Assembly: GCA_902614835.1 (NCBI GenBank)
Contig: CACMMU010000001.1
Location: forward strand, 79,944 to 113,968
DNA from: an uncultured Pelagibacteraceae bacterium
GTDB taxonomy: Bacteria; Pseudomonadota; Alphaproteobacteria; Pelagibacterales; Pelagibacteraceae
Direction of reading: 5' to 3'
DNA: 34,025 nt
Position 1 is the first letter of the stretch, and every line of letters begins with the position of its first letter. Under the pieces are notes generated by a model. The model worked only from the letters and a program-made list of their open reading frames with translations, made no database searches and was not told the DNA's origin. The translations under genes and the position numbers were made by a program. This document shows positions 7,738 to 16,846 of this stretch, piece by piece.

Positions 7738-10439
7738 CTCGGACACTTTTCATCTTTTACTGCTTCTACTATCTTCCAGCACCTTATACACTTTGTACCT
7801 TTTGCTTTTTCAACTTTTATTTCTATATTATTTTCTTTAGAAATTTTTTGAATAACATTAGAGGTGATAAAAAGTTCTTTTGCGTCTATCTCTTTTAAAA
7901 GTTCAAATTCTATTTTAGGCAGAGAAATTTCTACCTCCGCTTCTAAACTAGAGCCAATTACTTTCTTTGATCTCTTTTCCTCAATTGCAATGTTAACCTT
8001 TTGTCTAACATTTAATAATTTTTCCCATTTTTTAAATAATGCTTCATTTTTCCAACTTTGAGGGATTTCTGGAAAATTATCTTCATGAATACTTGTTGTT
8101 TTGTTTTTTTGACTAAGTTGGCTAATCTCCTCCGTTGTAAATGAAAGAACAGGAGCATACCATTTGATCAAACATTCTAAAATTATATTTAATATATCAA
8201 TACAATTTTTTCTTTTTTTGGAATTTATATCATCACAATATAAAATATCTTTTCTTATATCAAAATAAAAAGATGAAAGATCTAAAGCACAAAAATTTAA
8301 AAGCTCTTTTTGAAGTTTGTGAAAATTATATTCTTTTAAATTTTTCTTAATTTGTTGATTGAGTAAAAAGATTTTGTGTAAAATTAATTGCTCAAGTTCA
8401 GGATATTCACTGTTTTTTATTTGTTTAAAATTTTTAGGACTATAATCATCTCTTAGATTGCCTAAAATAAATCTAAAAGTATTTCTTATTTTTCTATAAG
8501 ACTCAGCGTGTTGATCAAGTATTGAGTGATCTATTCTTAAATCCTCGGCATAGTCTGAAGATGCTACCCATAATCTTAATATATCAGCTCCATATTTTTT
8601 CAGAATATCTTCTGGAGAAATAATATTTCCAGCAGATTTGGACATTTTCATTCCTTTTCCGTCAACAACAAATCCATGAGACAAAATACTATCGAAAGGT
8701 GCTCTTCCCCTTGTTCCACAAGACTCAAGCAATGATGAATGAAACCATCCACGGTGTTGATCAGAACCTTCTAAATACATTGATGCGGGCCACTTCAAAT
8801 CTTTTCTTTTTTCCAAAACAAATGAATGAGTGGAACCACTATCAAACCATACTTCTACAATGTCATTTGACTTTATAAAGTCTTCCTTTTTATATTTTTT
8901 TCCTAAAAATCTTTGTGGATCATCATCAAACCAACAGTCTGAACCTTCTTTTTCATAAATCTTAGCTATATTTTCTACAACCTCCTTGTCTCGCAAGGGT
9001 TCGTTTGTTTTTTTATTAACAAAAATTGGTAAAGGAACCCCCCAGGATCTTTGTCTGGAAATACACCAATCTGGCCGAGTTTCAATCATAGCTCTTATCC
9101 TTGCTTTTCCTTTTTCTGGAAAAAAAGCAGTTTGATCGATCGACTTCAAAGCTTTATTTCTTAACTTATGGCTTTCCATAGAAATAAACCATTGCGGTGT
9201 CGCTCTGTGAACTAAAGGAGCTTTAGATCTCCAAGAATGAGGGTAACTATGAACTAAACTTCCGCTTCCCAAAAGATTTTTTTGTTCAGTTAAATTTTTT
9301 ATAATAATTTCATCTGCTTTAAAAACATGTATTCCTTCAAAAATAGGAATATTTTTAGTGTATCTACCATCATTATTAACTGTCTCTATGGCCTTCATGC
9401 CGTGTTTTAAACACAAATTAAAATCATCTGGACCATGACTAGGGGCGCAATGCACTATACCGGTACCTTGTTCTAGAGTAACAAAATCTGCCTCGAACAT
9501 AGGAACATCAAACTTATAACCCAAGTTTTTGAATGGGTGTGAACATATTGTGTTTTTAAATATTTTTCCTTCAAAGGTTTTTAGGATTTTAAATTTACCT
9601 AAACCACAATTATCTACTACAGAATTAATTAATTTTTCTGCAATAACAATTTTTTTATTATCAAATTGTAAGAGAGAATAATTAAGGTTTTGGTTATAGG
9701 CTAAGGCTTTATTTGCTGGAATTGTCCAAGGGGTAGTAGTCCAAATAACTAATGAAGCATCATTTAAAAAATCTTTATCAGTTTTTTTTATCTGGAATTC
9801 TGCATAAATAGTATTTGATTTATGGTCTTTGTATTCTACTTCAGCATCTGCTAAAGCTGTTTTTTCAACAGTTGACCACAAGACTGGTTTAAAGCCTCGG
9901 TACAAGCTTCCTTCGATTAGAAATTTTCCCAACTCCCTAACAATTTGGGCTTCTGCATCAAAACTCATCGTGGAGTAATAGTTGTCCCAATCCCCAATAA
10001 CACCTAATCTTTTGAATTCGTTTTTGTGAATACCAATCCATTTTTGTGCAAAGTCTCTACACTCTTTTCTAAAATCTTTTGTTGGAACTTCGTCTTTATT
10101 TTTTTTCTTCTTTTTATATTCTTCTTCAATTTTCCACTCTATTGGTAGCCCATGGCAATCCCATCCAGGAACATAAATTGAATCTTTGTTATTCATTTGA
10201 TGAAACTTTGTTACAATATCTTTTAGAATTTTATTTAAAGCTGTCCCCATATGTATATGTCCATTCGCATATGGTGGTCCGTCATGAAGCACAAACTTTT
10301 CTTTTCCAACTGATTTCGCTCTGAGTTTTTCATATAGTTTTGATTTATCCCAATTTTCCAAAATTTTGGGTTCTTTAGTTGGAAGGTTCGCCTTCATAGA
10401 AAAGGATGTTTTAGGAAGATTTAAATTGTTATCAGCCAT
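7719..10439 (-). CDS. ileS: isoleucine--tRNA ligase
   Basis: Charges tRNA-Ile. The 906-residue class Ia synthetase contains the HIGH-equivalent HIHMG at 61-65 within DGPPYANGHIHMG, the CP1 editing domain (WTTTPWTIPANKAL, FVTLEQGTGIVHCAPSHG), DWCISRQRSWGVPLPIF, and KMSKS near residues 597-601. The C-terminal tail has a zinc-binding pair C884-x2-C887 and C899-x2-C902. Full length for the bacterial type. It starts one base after the end of ribF (10440) and overlaps lspA, so ribF-ileS-lspA form one unit, as in many proteobacteria. Nothing unusual was seen in the active-site motifs. Confidence 0.97.
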   Translation of the reverse strand: MADNNLNLPKTSFSMKANLPTKEPKILENWDKSKLYEKLRAKSVGKEKFVLHDGPPYANGHIHMGTALNKILKDIVTKFHQMNNKDSIYVPGWDCHGLPIEWKIEEEYKKKKKNKDEVPTKDFRKECRDFAQKWIGIHKNEFKRLGVIGDWDNYYSTMSFDAEAQIVRELGKFLIEGSLYRGFKPVLWSTVEKTALADAEVEYKDHKSNTIYAEFQIKKTDKDFLNDASLVIWTTTPWTIPANKALAYNQNLNYSLLQFDNKKIVIAEKLINSVVDNCGLGKFKILKTFEGKIFKNTICSHPFKNLGYKFDVPMFEADFVTLEQGTGIVHCAPSHGPDDFNLCLKHGMKAIETVNNDGRYTKNIPIFEGIHVFKADEIIIKNLTEQKNLLGSGSLVHSYPHSWRSKAPLVHRATPQWFISMESHKLRNKALKSIDQTAFFPEKGKARIRAMIETRPDWCISRQRSWGVPLPIFVNKKTNEPLRDKEVVENIAKIYEKEGSDCWFDDDPQRFLGKKYKKEDFIKSNDIVEVWFDSGSTHSFVLEKRKDLKWPASMYLEGSDQHRGWFHSSLLESCGTRGRAPFDSILSHGFVVDGKGMKMSKSAGNIISPEDILKKYGADILRLWVASSDYAEDLRIDHSILDQHAESYRKIRNTFRFILGNLRDDYSPKNFKQIKNSEYPELEQLILHKIFLLNQQIKKNLKEYNFHKLQKELLNFCALDLSSFYFDIRKDILYCDDINSKKRKNCIDILNIILECLIKWYAPVLSFTTEEISQLSQKNKTTSIHEDNFPEIPQSWKNEALFKKWEKLLNVRQKVNIAIEEKRSKKVIGSSLEAEVEISLPKIEFELLKEIDAKELFITSNVIQKISKENNIEIKVEKAKGTKCIRCWKIVEAVKDEKCPRCLKIK

Positions 10440-11351
10440 TTACTTTTTCGAATTATCTATGTCTTTTTTAATTTGTTTTTTTAATTGAATAATATTTTTA
10501 AATTTTTTTTCTTTTCTTATAAATTTTGTTAACATTACTTTTATACTTTTATCATATAAATTTTTTTTCAAACCAAAAATATGCGCTTCCAATAAGAGTT
10601 TATTTTTTCCAAAAGTTGGCTTATATCCTATATTTACAATGGCCTTTTTTTTAATCTTTTTATTTACTATGACTATTGAAGAATAAACGCCCACTTTTGG
10701 AACTATATAGTTTTCTAAATCTAAATTACACGTGGGAAATCCAATTTTTTTTCCTCTTTGCTCTCCCTTTCTAACTTTCCCTTCAATCGCCCAATATCTA
10801 CCTAACATTTTATTTGCAAAATCTATTTCACCGTTTTTAATTTTCTTTCTTATTAATGTTGACGAAATTATTTTTTTTCTTTTATTTAGAGGTGAAACAG
10901 TTTGGGTTTTATAATTATAAAAAATTTCTTTTCTTTTCAGTAGGTTTATATTACCAGCTCTATTTTTGCCAAATTTAAAATTTTTACTTATAAAAATAAA
11001 TTTTGCTTTCAATTTTCTATGAAGAACTTTTTCTATAAAATTTTCTGCATTCGTTTTTGAGAAATTTTTATCGAATTTTTTAATTATTAAAAAATCAATT
11101 CCAAGCTTTTTCGATGATTCGATTTTCTGTTTTAAAGAATCTATCCTAAAATTTTTTATTTTTTTATTAAAAAACATCACTGGTAAAGGATGAAAAACTA
11201 GCAAACCAAATTTAATCTTATTTTTCTTTGCAATATATTTTCCTGTCTTCAAAACTCTTTTATGTCCTAAATGAAAACCATCAAAATTACCAATAGCAAT
11301 TGCTGAGTTTTTATATTTTTTTGAAATATTAAAATTTTTAAAAATTTTCAT
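10440..11351 (-). CDS. ribF: bifunctional riboflavin kinase / FAD synthetase
   Basis: RibF makes FMN and then FAD. The 303-residue protein has an N-terminal nucleotidyltransferase domain with AIGNFDGFHLGHKRVL (residues 18-34, the HxGH-like motif). The C-terminal flavokinase domain begins about residue 178 with NKMLGRYWAIEGKV and includes the RGKKIGFPTCNL motif, whose PT(A/C)N is the family's metal and nucleotide site. The Ser-Thr-Leu-Ile-Arg segment (SSTLIRKKI) links the domains. Length is typical. The Lys content is very high, in line with neighbouring genes. Start and stop abut the HAD gene (11352) and ileS (10439) with no gap. Confidence 0.93.
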   Translation of the reverse strand: MKIFKNFNISKKYKNSAIAIGNFDGFHLGHKRVLKTGKYIAKKNKIKFGLLVFHPLPVMFFNKKIKNFRIDSLKQKIESSKKLGIDFLIIKKFDKNFSKTNAENFIEKVLHRKLKAKFIFISKNFKFGKNRAGNINLLKRKEIFYNYKTQTVSPLNKRKKIISSTLIRKKIKNGEIDFANKMLGRYWAIEGKVRKGEQRGKKIGFPTCNLDLENYIVPKVGVYSSIVIVNKKIKKKAIVNIGYKPTFGKNKLLLEAHIFGLKKNLYDKSIKVMLTKFIRKEKKFKNIIQLKKQIKKDIDNSKK

Positions 11352-12164
11352 TTACCAGGTCAGTTCCTTTTGAAAATATTTTGATGAAACATTATACTCC
11401 TTTAGTAAATTTTCTATTAACTCCTCATCAAATATTTTGGCTTTATGAACGCCTTCAGTTATAAATATTGAGTCTATTCCCATATTGTTTGCTCCTTTAA
11501 TATCAGTTTTAAGATTATCTCCAATGACTAGAGTTTTTTGATCTGCTTTTAAACATGAAAGGTAAACTTCTTTATGAGGTTTGCCAAAATAGATAACTTC
11601 TCCTCCCAGATTTTCAAAAATTTCAGCTATCTTGCCGGCACAATATTCTTCTTCGCCTCCTCTATGAACTACTAAGTCTGGATTCGTACATACAAATTTT
11701 TTATCTGTATATTTTTTTAGCAGCTCCTCATAATATTTTAGATTTTCCTCTTGTTCATCAAAAAGCCCTGTGCAAAGAATAAAGTTGCATTTCTCAAGAC
11801 TAGTTTTGTTTTTTTTAATATCATAAAATAAAGAATCGTCCCTTTGGGGGCCTAGGTGGAAAAATTTTTCTCCGAATGTATTTTTTTTTAGGGAATTCAT
11901 TGCTGCCTCACCAGAGGTTAAAACATTTTTAAGTAATTTTTCATCCATTTTCATTTTTTTTAAAAACTCTACAACTTTTTTAGTTGGACGAGGAGCATTG
12001 GACAAAAAAACAACTCTTTTACCATTTGCTTCAAGTTTTTTTACTGCATTGATCGCCGAAGCATTTAATTTAATGCCATTATGCATTACACCCCACAAAT
12101 CAACAATAAACGCATCATATTCATGAAAAATTTTTGAAAGATGCTCTAATTTTTTAGTTTTCAT
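11352..12164 (-). CDS. HAD superfamily IIA hydrolase (NagD-like phosphatase)
   Basis: A 270-residue HAD-fold phosphatase with motif I DLWGVMHNG (nucleophile Asp22; the DxWGVxxxG form is typical of subfamily IIA), motif II VVFLSNAPRP, a IIA-type cap, GKPHKEVY, and motif III/IV as LVIGDNLKTDIKGANNMG. It looks like the alphaproteobacterial hypothetical HAD-IIA group often placed beside ribF. The substrate is not predictable; pyridoxal-P and sugar phosphates are used by relatives. It is the first gene of the ribF-ileS-lspA run and is divergent from groES, with 99 bp between start codons shared by both promoters. Confidence 0.85.
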   Translation of the reverse strand: MKTKKLEHLSKIFHEYDAFIVDLWGVMHNGIKLNASAINAVKKLEANGKRVVFLSNAPRPTKKVVEFLKKMKMDEKLLKNVLTSGEAAMNSLKKNTFGEKFFHLGPQRDDSLFYDIKKNKTSLEKCNFILCTGLFDEQEENLKYYEELLKKYTDKKFVCTNPDLVVHRGGEEEYCAGKIAEIFENLGGEVIYFGKPHKEVYLSCLKADQKTLVIGDNLKTDIKGANNMGIDSIFITEGVHKAKIFDEELIENLLKEYNVSSKYFQKELTW

Positions 12165-12207
12165 AGGAAATACAAGCTTTTTAAGGCAAATTTTTTATTA
12201 TCATACT

Positions 12208-12235
12208 CTTGCAAAATTCTAAATACATACCATAT
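12208..12235 (+). promoter_or_regulatory. sigma32 (RpoH)-like heat-shock promoter of groESL
   Basis: The -35 element CTTGCAA (12208-12214) is separated by 13 bp from a -10 element TACCATAT (12228-12235). This compares well with the sigma32 consensus CTTGAAA-N13/14-CCCCATNT. The predicted start near 12242 leaves a ~22-nt leader holding the AAAAGGAG ribosome site at 12251-12258, 5 nt before the groES ATG. No CIRCE inverted repeat is present in this gap, so control by RpoH rather than HrcA is inferred. Confidence 0.7.
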
Positions 12236-12263
12236 TTCATTATTATAAATAAAAGGAGTTTTC

Positions 12264-12557
12264 ATGAAATTTAGACCGCTACACGACAGGGTTTTGATTA
12301 AAGTGCTTGATAGTGAGGAAAAAACCAAAGGTGGAATAATTATTCCAGATACAGCAAAAGAAAAGCCTCAAGAAGGTGAAATAGTTGCCGTTGGAAATGG
12401 TGCAAAAACTGAAGATGGAAAAATTATAAAAATGGACGTAAAAGTTGGTGATCGTGTTTTGTTTGGAAAGTGGTCTGGAACAGAAGTTAAAATCGATGGT
12501 AAAGAATACAGCATAATGAAAGAATCGGACATTATGGGTATTACTAAAGGAAAATAA
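12264..12557 (+). CDS. groES: co-chaperonin GroES
   Basis: GroES forms the heptameric lid of the GroEL chamber. The 97-residue protein has the family start [12 protein letters not shown], the mobile loop region around [19 protein letters not shown], and the [23 protein letters not shown] core; length matches the family (94-97). A strong ribosome binding site AAAAGGAG lies 5 nt upstream. Such clear Shine-Dalgarno sites are rare in this window, which suggests high expression. It is first in the groES-groEL operon behind the sigma32-like promoter, with groEL 19 bp downstream. Confidence 0.97.
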   Translation: MKFRPLHDRVLIKVLDSEEKTKGGIIIPDTAKEKPQEGEIVAVGNGAKTEDGKIIKMDVKVGDRVLFGKWSGTEVKIDGKEYSIMKESDIMGITKGK

Positions 12558-12576
12558 TATTTAAAAGGAGATCTAA

Positions 12577-14229
<1,653 letters not shown>

Positions 14230-14255
14230 TCCCCATTGTTCTCAAACAAAAATTC

Positions 14256-14287
14256 AAAAAGGGCAGTTTTTACTGCCCTTTTTTTTT
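14256..14287 (+). terminator. intrinsic terminator after groESL (bidirectional)
   Basis: A perfect GGGCAG / CTGCCC stem (14261-14266 and 14273-14278) with a 6-nt loop is preceded by five A and followed by a run of nine T. Because of the A-run it can also work on the minus strand for the gene ending at 14343. Confidence 0.9.
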
Positions 14288-14306
14288 ATTTATACGAAAA
14301 TCATTA

Positions 14307-14339
14307 GTGATGAAGGAGTGATGAAGGAATGATGAAGGA
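14307..14339. repeat. three tandem copies of an 11-bp repeat
   Basis: GTGATGAAGGA at 14307-14317 and 14318-14328, and ATGATGAAGGA at 14329-14339: three exact-register copies with a single mismatch. They lie between the gro terminator and the stop of the secreted-protein gene. The same word recurs on the far side of that gene at 15050-15060, with a partial copy GTGATGAAAA at 15040-15049. Confidence 0.85.
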
Positions 14340-14343
14340 TTTT
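14330..14343. repeat. left direct repeat flanking the 14343-14972 gene
   Basis: TGATGAAGGATTTT is identical, in the same orientation, to 15051-15064. The pair brackets a ~710-bp segment holding one gene and its upstream region. It overlaps the last unit of the 11-bp tandem repeat and the TAA of the gene. Confidence 0.8.
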
Positions 14344-14972
14344 TAAAATTTACTTTCACAAGTAAAATCAACTAACTTAAAACCGCTAACATCAGTAGGT
14401 AATATTTTTAAGTTTTTACTATCATATTTCATAGGTTGAATCACAACTGAAAATTTATCTGATCCTAAAGTGATCTTTGAAACATATGAAAACGCTTCTG
14501 TTTTAAATTTAGTTTCTTTAGTTTTTTCATCAATTTCTGGATAACTCCAAACATTTCTTGATTCAAAGAATAAGTCATCATTACGAACATTAGTAGGTTC
14601 TTCAGTTTGAGGATTAAAACTTAATAAAAATAATGCTTGATCTATTTGAACTGGTTTTTCTGGAAGTAAATTTTTTTTTTTAAGTTCAGTTCTTTCTTTA
14701 GTATGTTCGTGTATATAAGTTAATGGTATTAATTCTCCCATTGTTGGCAAAAGATAAGTAAAATCATAATCATAATTGTTAATGAATTTAATTGTCTTAT
14801 TATCAACATTAAAATCAATATCTATTTTTTTTCCAATTAGTGATTTATCTGCTAGGTCAGAAACAAAATGTGAATAACCTTTGTGGAGACTACAAGTAAT
14901 TTTTTTTTCCATAGCAAAACTTAGATTATTAAATATCAAAACTAGAAAGATGTATAGAGATAGTTTTTTCAT
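14343..14972 (-). CDS. unrecognised secreted (periplasmic) protein
   Basis: I do not recognise this 209-residue protein. It begins MKKLSLYIFLVLIFNNLSFA, a good Sec signal peptide with likely cleavage after the SFA tripeptide. An upstream in-frame start at 15008 would place 12 extra residues before it and was rejected. The mature part has only two cysteines, one near the start (KKITCS) and one four residues from the end (FTCESKF), which could form a disulfide joining the termini. The rest is rich in beta-type alternation (IDIDFNV, FSVVIQPM) with no membrane segment or known enzyme motif. It lies alone between groEL and hisG, bracketed by short direct repeats, so it may be an accessory insertion in a core region. 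Confidence 0.7.
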   Translation of the reverse strand: MKKLSLYIFLVLIFNNLSFAMEKKITCSLHKGYSHFVSDLADKSLIGKKIDIDFNVDNKTIKFINNYDYDFTYLLPTMGELIPLTYIHEHTKERTELKKKNLLPEKPVQIDQALFLLSFNPQTEEPTNVRNDDLFFESRNVWSYPEIDEKTKETKFKTEAFSYVSKITLGSDKFSVVIQPMKYDSKNLKILPTDVSGFKLVDFTCESKF

Positions 14973-15050
14973 TAAACCCAGTTTAACTCCACTCCTCAAT
15001 AAAATCATCTTTTGAATTGCTTTGTAATTGCTTTAAATAGTGATGAAAAG

Positions 15051-15064
15051 TGATGAAGGATTTT
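15051..15064. repeat. right direct repeat flanking the 14343-14972 gene
   Basis: TGATGAAGGATTTT is identical to 14330-14343. It is preceded by a degenerate copy GTGATGAAAA at 15040-15049. It lies 79 bp upstream of the gene's start codon, so it could alternatively be a regulatory site. Confidence 0.8.
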
Positions 15065-15122
15065 CAGATATGTTAGATAAATCAATACTTACTGAATACC
15101 AGTATGAGAATGTAATTCCCAA

Positions 15123-15800
15123 TCACTTTAAAGAATTTAAAAAAGGCTGCAGTTTAGCAGCCTTTTTTTTTGAATAAAACACACAAGCTTGTGACTTTAA
15201 AATCAAACCATCTTTTAAAATTCTAAGGTTGTTGTCTCTTAAAGTTTTTCCAGTCGAAGTGATGTCGGTAATAATTTCTGAAGAACCAATAAAAGGATAA
15301 GTTTCTGTTGCTCCAAGGCTGGCGACTAATTTGTATTGAGTAACGCCTTTTGAAACCAAAAAATTATTAGTTAAATTCGGGTACTTTGTTGCAACTCTCA
15401 ATCTAGTATTTTTTTTATCTCTAAAATCGAAAGATACTTCCTCTAAATCAGCAACGGTTTGTACATCTATCCAATCATTTGGAATAGCAACCACAACATT
15501 TGCTGAACCAAAATCTAATTTTTTCTTAACTTCAATTTTTTGTTTCAGGCTTGTGGCGGACTCATTTAAAAGATCCAAACCTGAAATCCCTACATCAAGG
15601 GTGCCATCACCAATTCTTTGAATGATCTCTTTTGCATGTAAATAAATGATTTTAATATTAGGAAAATTTTTCACCTCAGCAAAATAGTTTCTCTCTCCTC
15701 CATTTGGAGTTAATTTTAAATTGTTTCTAGCAAGAAAATTTATTGAGTCCTCTTTCAATCTGCCTTTGCTTGGTAACCCTATAGTTATTAAATTTTTCAT
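15123..15800 (-). CDS. hisG: ATP phosphoribosyltransferase, short form catalytic subunit
   Basis: HisG condenses ATP and PRPP in the first, feedback-controlled step of histidine synthesis. At 225 residues it is the short form (HisGS), which lacks the C-terminal regulatory domain and needs HisZ; hisZ is directly upstream, overlapping by ATGA. Seen: IGLPSKGRL near the N-terminus, GDGTLDVGISGLDLL, and the PRPP-binding loop region EIITDITSTGKTLRDNNL. Oddity: the last ~13 codons contain a perfect GGCTGC/GCAGCC hairpin followed by six T, that is, an intrinsic terminator within the reading frame (15139-15162). The residues there (KKKAAKLQPFLNSLK) may be partly dictated by that structure. Confidence 0.94.
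   Translation of the reverse strand: MKNLITIGLPSKGRLKEDSINFLARNNLKLTPNGGERNYFAEVKNFPNIKIIYLHAKEIIQRIGDGTLDVGISGLDLLNESATSLKQKIEVKKKLDFGSANVVVAIPNDWIDVQTVADLEEVSFDFRDKKNTRLRVATKYPNLTNNFLVSKGVTQYKLVASLGATETYPFIGSSEIITDITSTGKTLRDNNLRILKDGLILKSQACVFYSKKKAAKLQPFLNSLK
15139..15162 (-). terminator. intrinsic terminator embedded in the 3' end of hisG
   Basis: On the minus strand, GGCTGC-TAAACT-GCAGCC (15162 to 15145) is followed by six T (15144-15139), while the hisG stop is only reached at 15123. On the plus strand the same stem is followed by nine T, so it may also work in that direction, but I see no plus-strand gene that needs it. Confidence 0.75.
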
Positions 15801-16846
15801 GTATTTAAATTGTTTAAATTAATTGCAGCACCTACTGCTGAAATATTTTTCTTAGATCCGAGACTCTTCAATAAGCTATCGTATCTACCACCTCTTGCTA
15901 GCTCTTTTTTTGAAGAATCGTATATCTCGAATACAACTCCAGAATAGTACTCGATATCTCTACCAAAATTTGTAGAAAAAGTAATTTTAGAATTTAGCCT
16001 AGATAAATTTTTCAAACTTGATAGATCTTTAAAAACACTTTTGCTTAACTGATTTTTGTTAATAAAATTATTTAATGTTTTTTCTAATTTAACTAACGGG
16101 CAATTAATTTTTAAAAAATCTTTAATAATTTTCACCGTTTTTTTATTTTCTTTAAATGATCGTGGATCTTTAATTTTTCTATCAAATCTAGATATGATTT
16201 CTGAAACTTTTCGGTTTGCAACTTCTTTGTTCTGATCAATATTCTTCATTTCGAAAAACTTTTTCTTATCTAGTTCTACTGTAGAGGGATCAACATCAGA
16301 ATTTGTTTCAAGCCTGTTAAGCAAATCCTCAAAATATTTTGGACGCCAAAAGTGTCTTTTTAATCTCATTTTCCATCTTTCTGGTATTTTTAAAGAATCG
16401 ATCAATTGCTTGAACAAACTTACATCTCCAACTTTAATCGATATATTTTTAATTTTTATTTTGTTGATTGAATTAGTTATTGTTTTTAAAACTTTTAAAT
16501 CATCCGAGGATTTATTTTTAGAACCAAAAATCTCTAAACCTAATTGATAATTAACAACTTTCTTTAAACTTTTCGACCTTCTATAAGCTTGTCCGGAATA
16601 ATATATTTTTGAATTTCCTTTAGAGTTATCTTTTAAATATTTAATACATGAAGCAACTGTCAAATCTGGTCTTAAACACATGCTTTTTCCAGTATCATCC
16701 TCAAAAGTAAGCATTATCTTCCTAAAATTCTCTCCAGATCTTTCAATGATATAATCCGAATCTAAAAGTACATCTGGTTCTGACAAAACAAAACCATCTT
16801 TCTTAAATACTTTTATTATATTTTCAGAGTAATTTTTTGATTTCAT
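15797..16846 (-). CDS. hisZ: ATP phosphoribosyltransferase regulatory subunit HisZ
   Basis: HisZ is a HisRS paralogue without synthetase activity. It forms a hetero-octamer with short HisG and confers histidine feedback control. The 349-residue protein has class II-like motif 2 and 3 remnants (MCLRPDLTVASCIKY, YYSGQAYRRS, STNFGRDIEYYSGVVFEIYD, ARGGRYDSLL) but lacks the full anticodon-binding domain. It overlaps hisS by 23 bp upstream and hisG by 4 bp downstream. The middle (about residues 150-260) is lysine-rich and poorly conserved, normal for HisZ. Context with a short HisG makes the call firm. Confidence 0.9.
   Translation of the reverse strand: MKSKNYSENIIKVFKKDGFVLSEPDVLLDSDYIIERSGENFRKIMLTFEDDTGKSMCLRPDLTVASCIKYLKDNSKGNSKIYYSGQAYRRSKSLKKVVNYQLGLEIFGSKNKSSDDLKVLKTITNSINKIKIKNISIKVGDVSLFKQLIDSLKIPERWKMRLKRHFWRPKYFEDLLNRLETNSDVDPSTVELDKKKFFEMKNIDQNKEVANRKVSEIISRFDRKIKDPRSFKENKKTVKIIKDFLKINCPLVKLEKTLNNFINKNQLSKSVFKDLSSLKNLSRLNSKITFSTNFGRDIEYYSGVVFEIYDSSKKELARGGRYDSLLKSLGSKKNISAVGAAINLNNLNT

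Noticed and set aside
12165-12263. Search for a CIRCE element before groES
   Set aside because: No TTAGCACTC/GAGTGCTAA-like inverted repeat is present.
15069-15176. Plus-strand 35-codon frame opposite the hisG end
   Set aside because: It is antisense to hisG for its second half, its tail is just the translated terminator (poly-Phe from the T-run), and it has no ribosome site.
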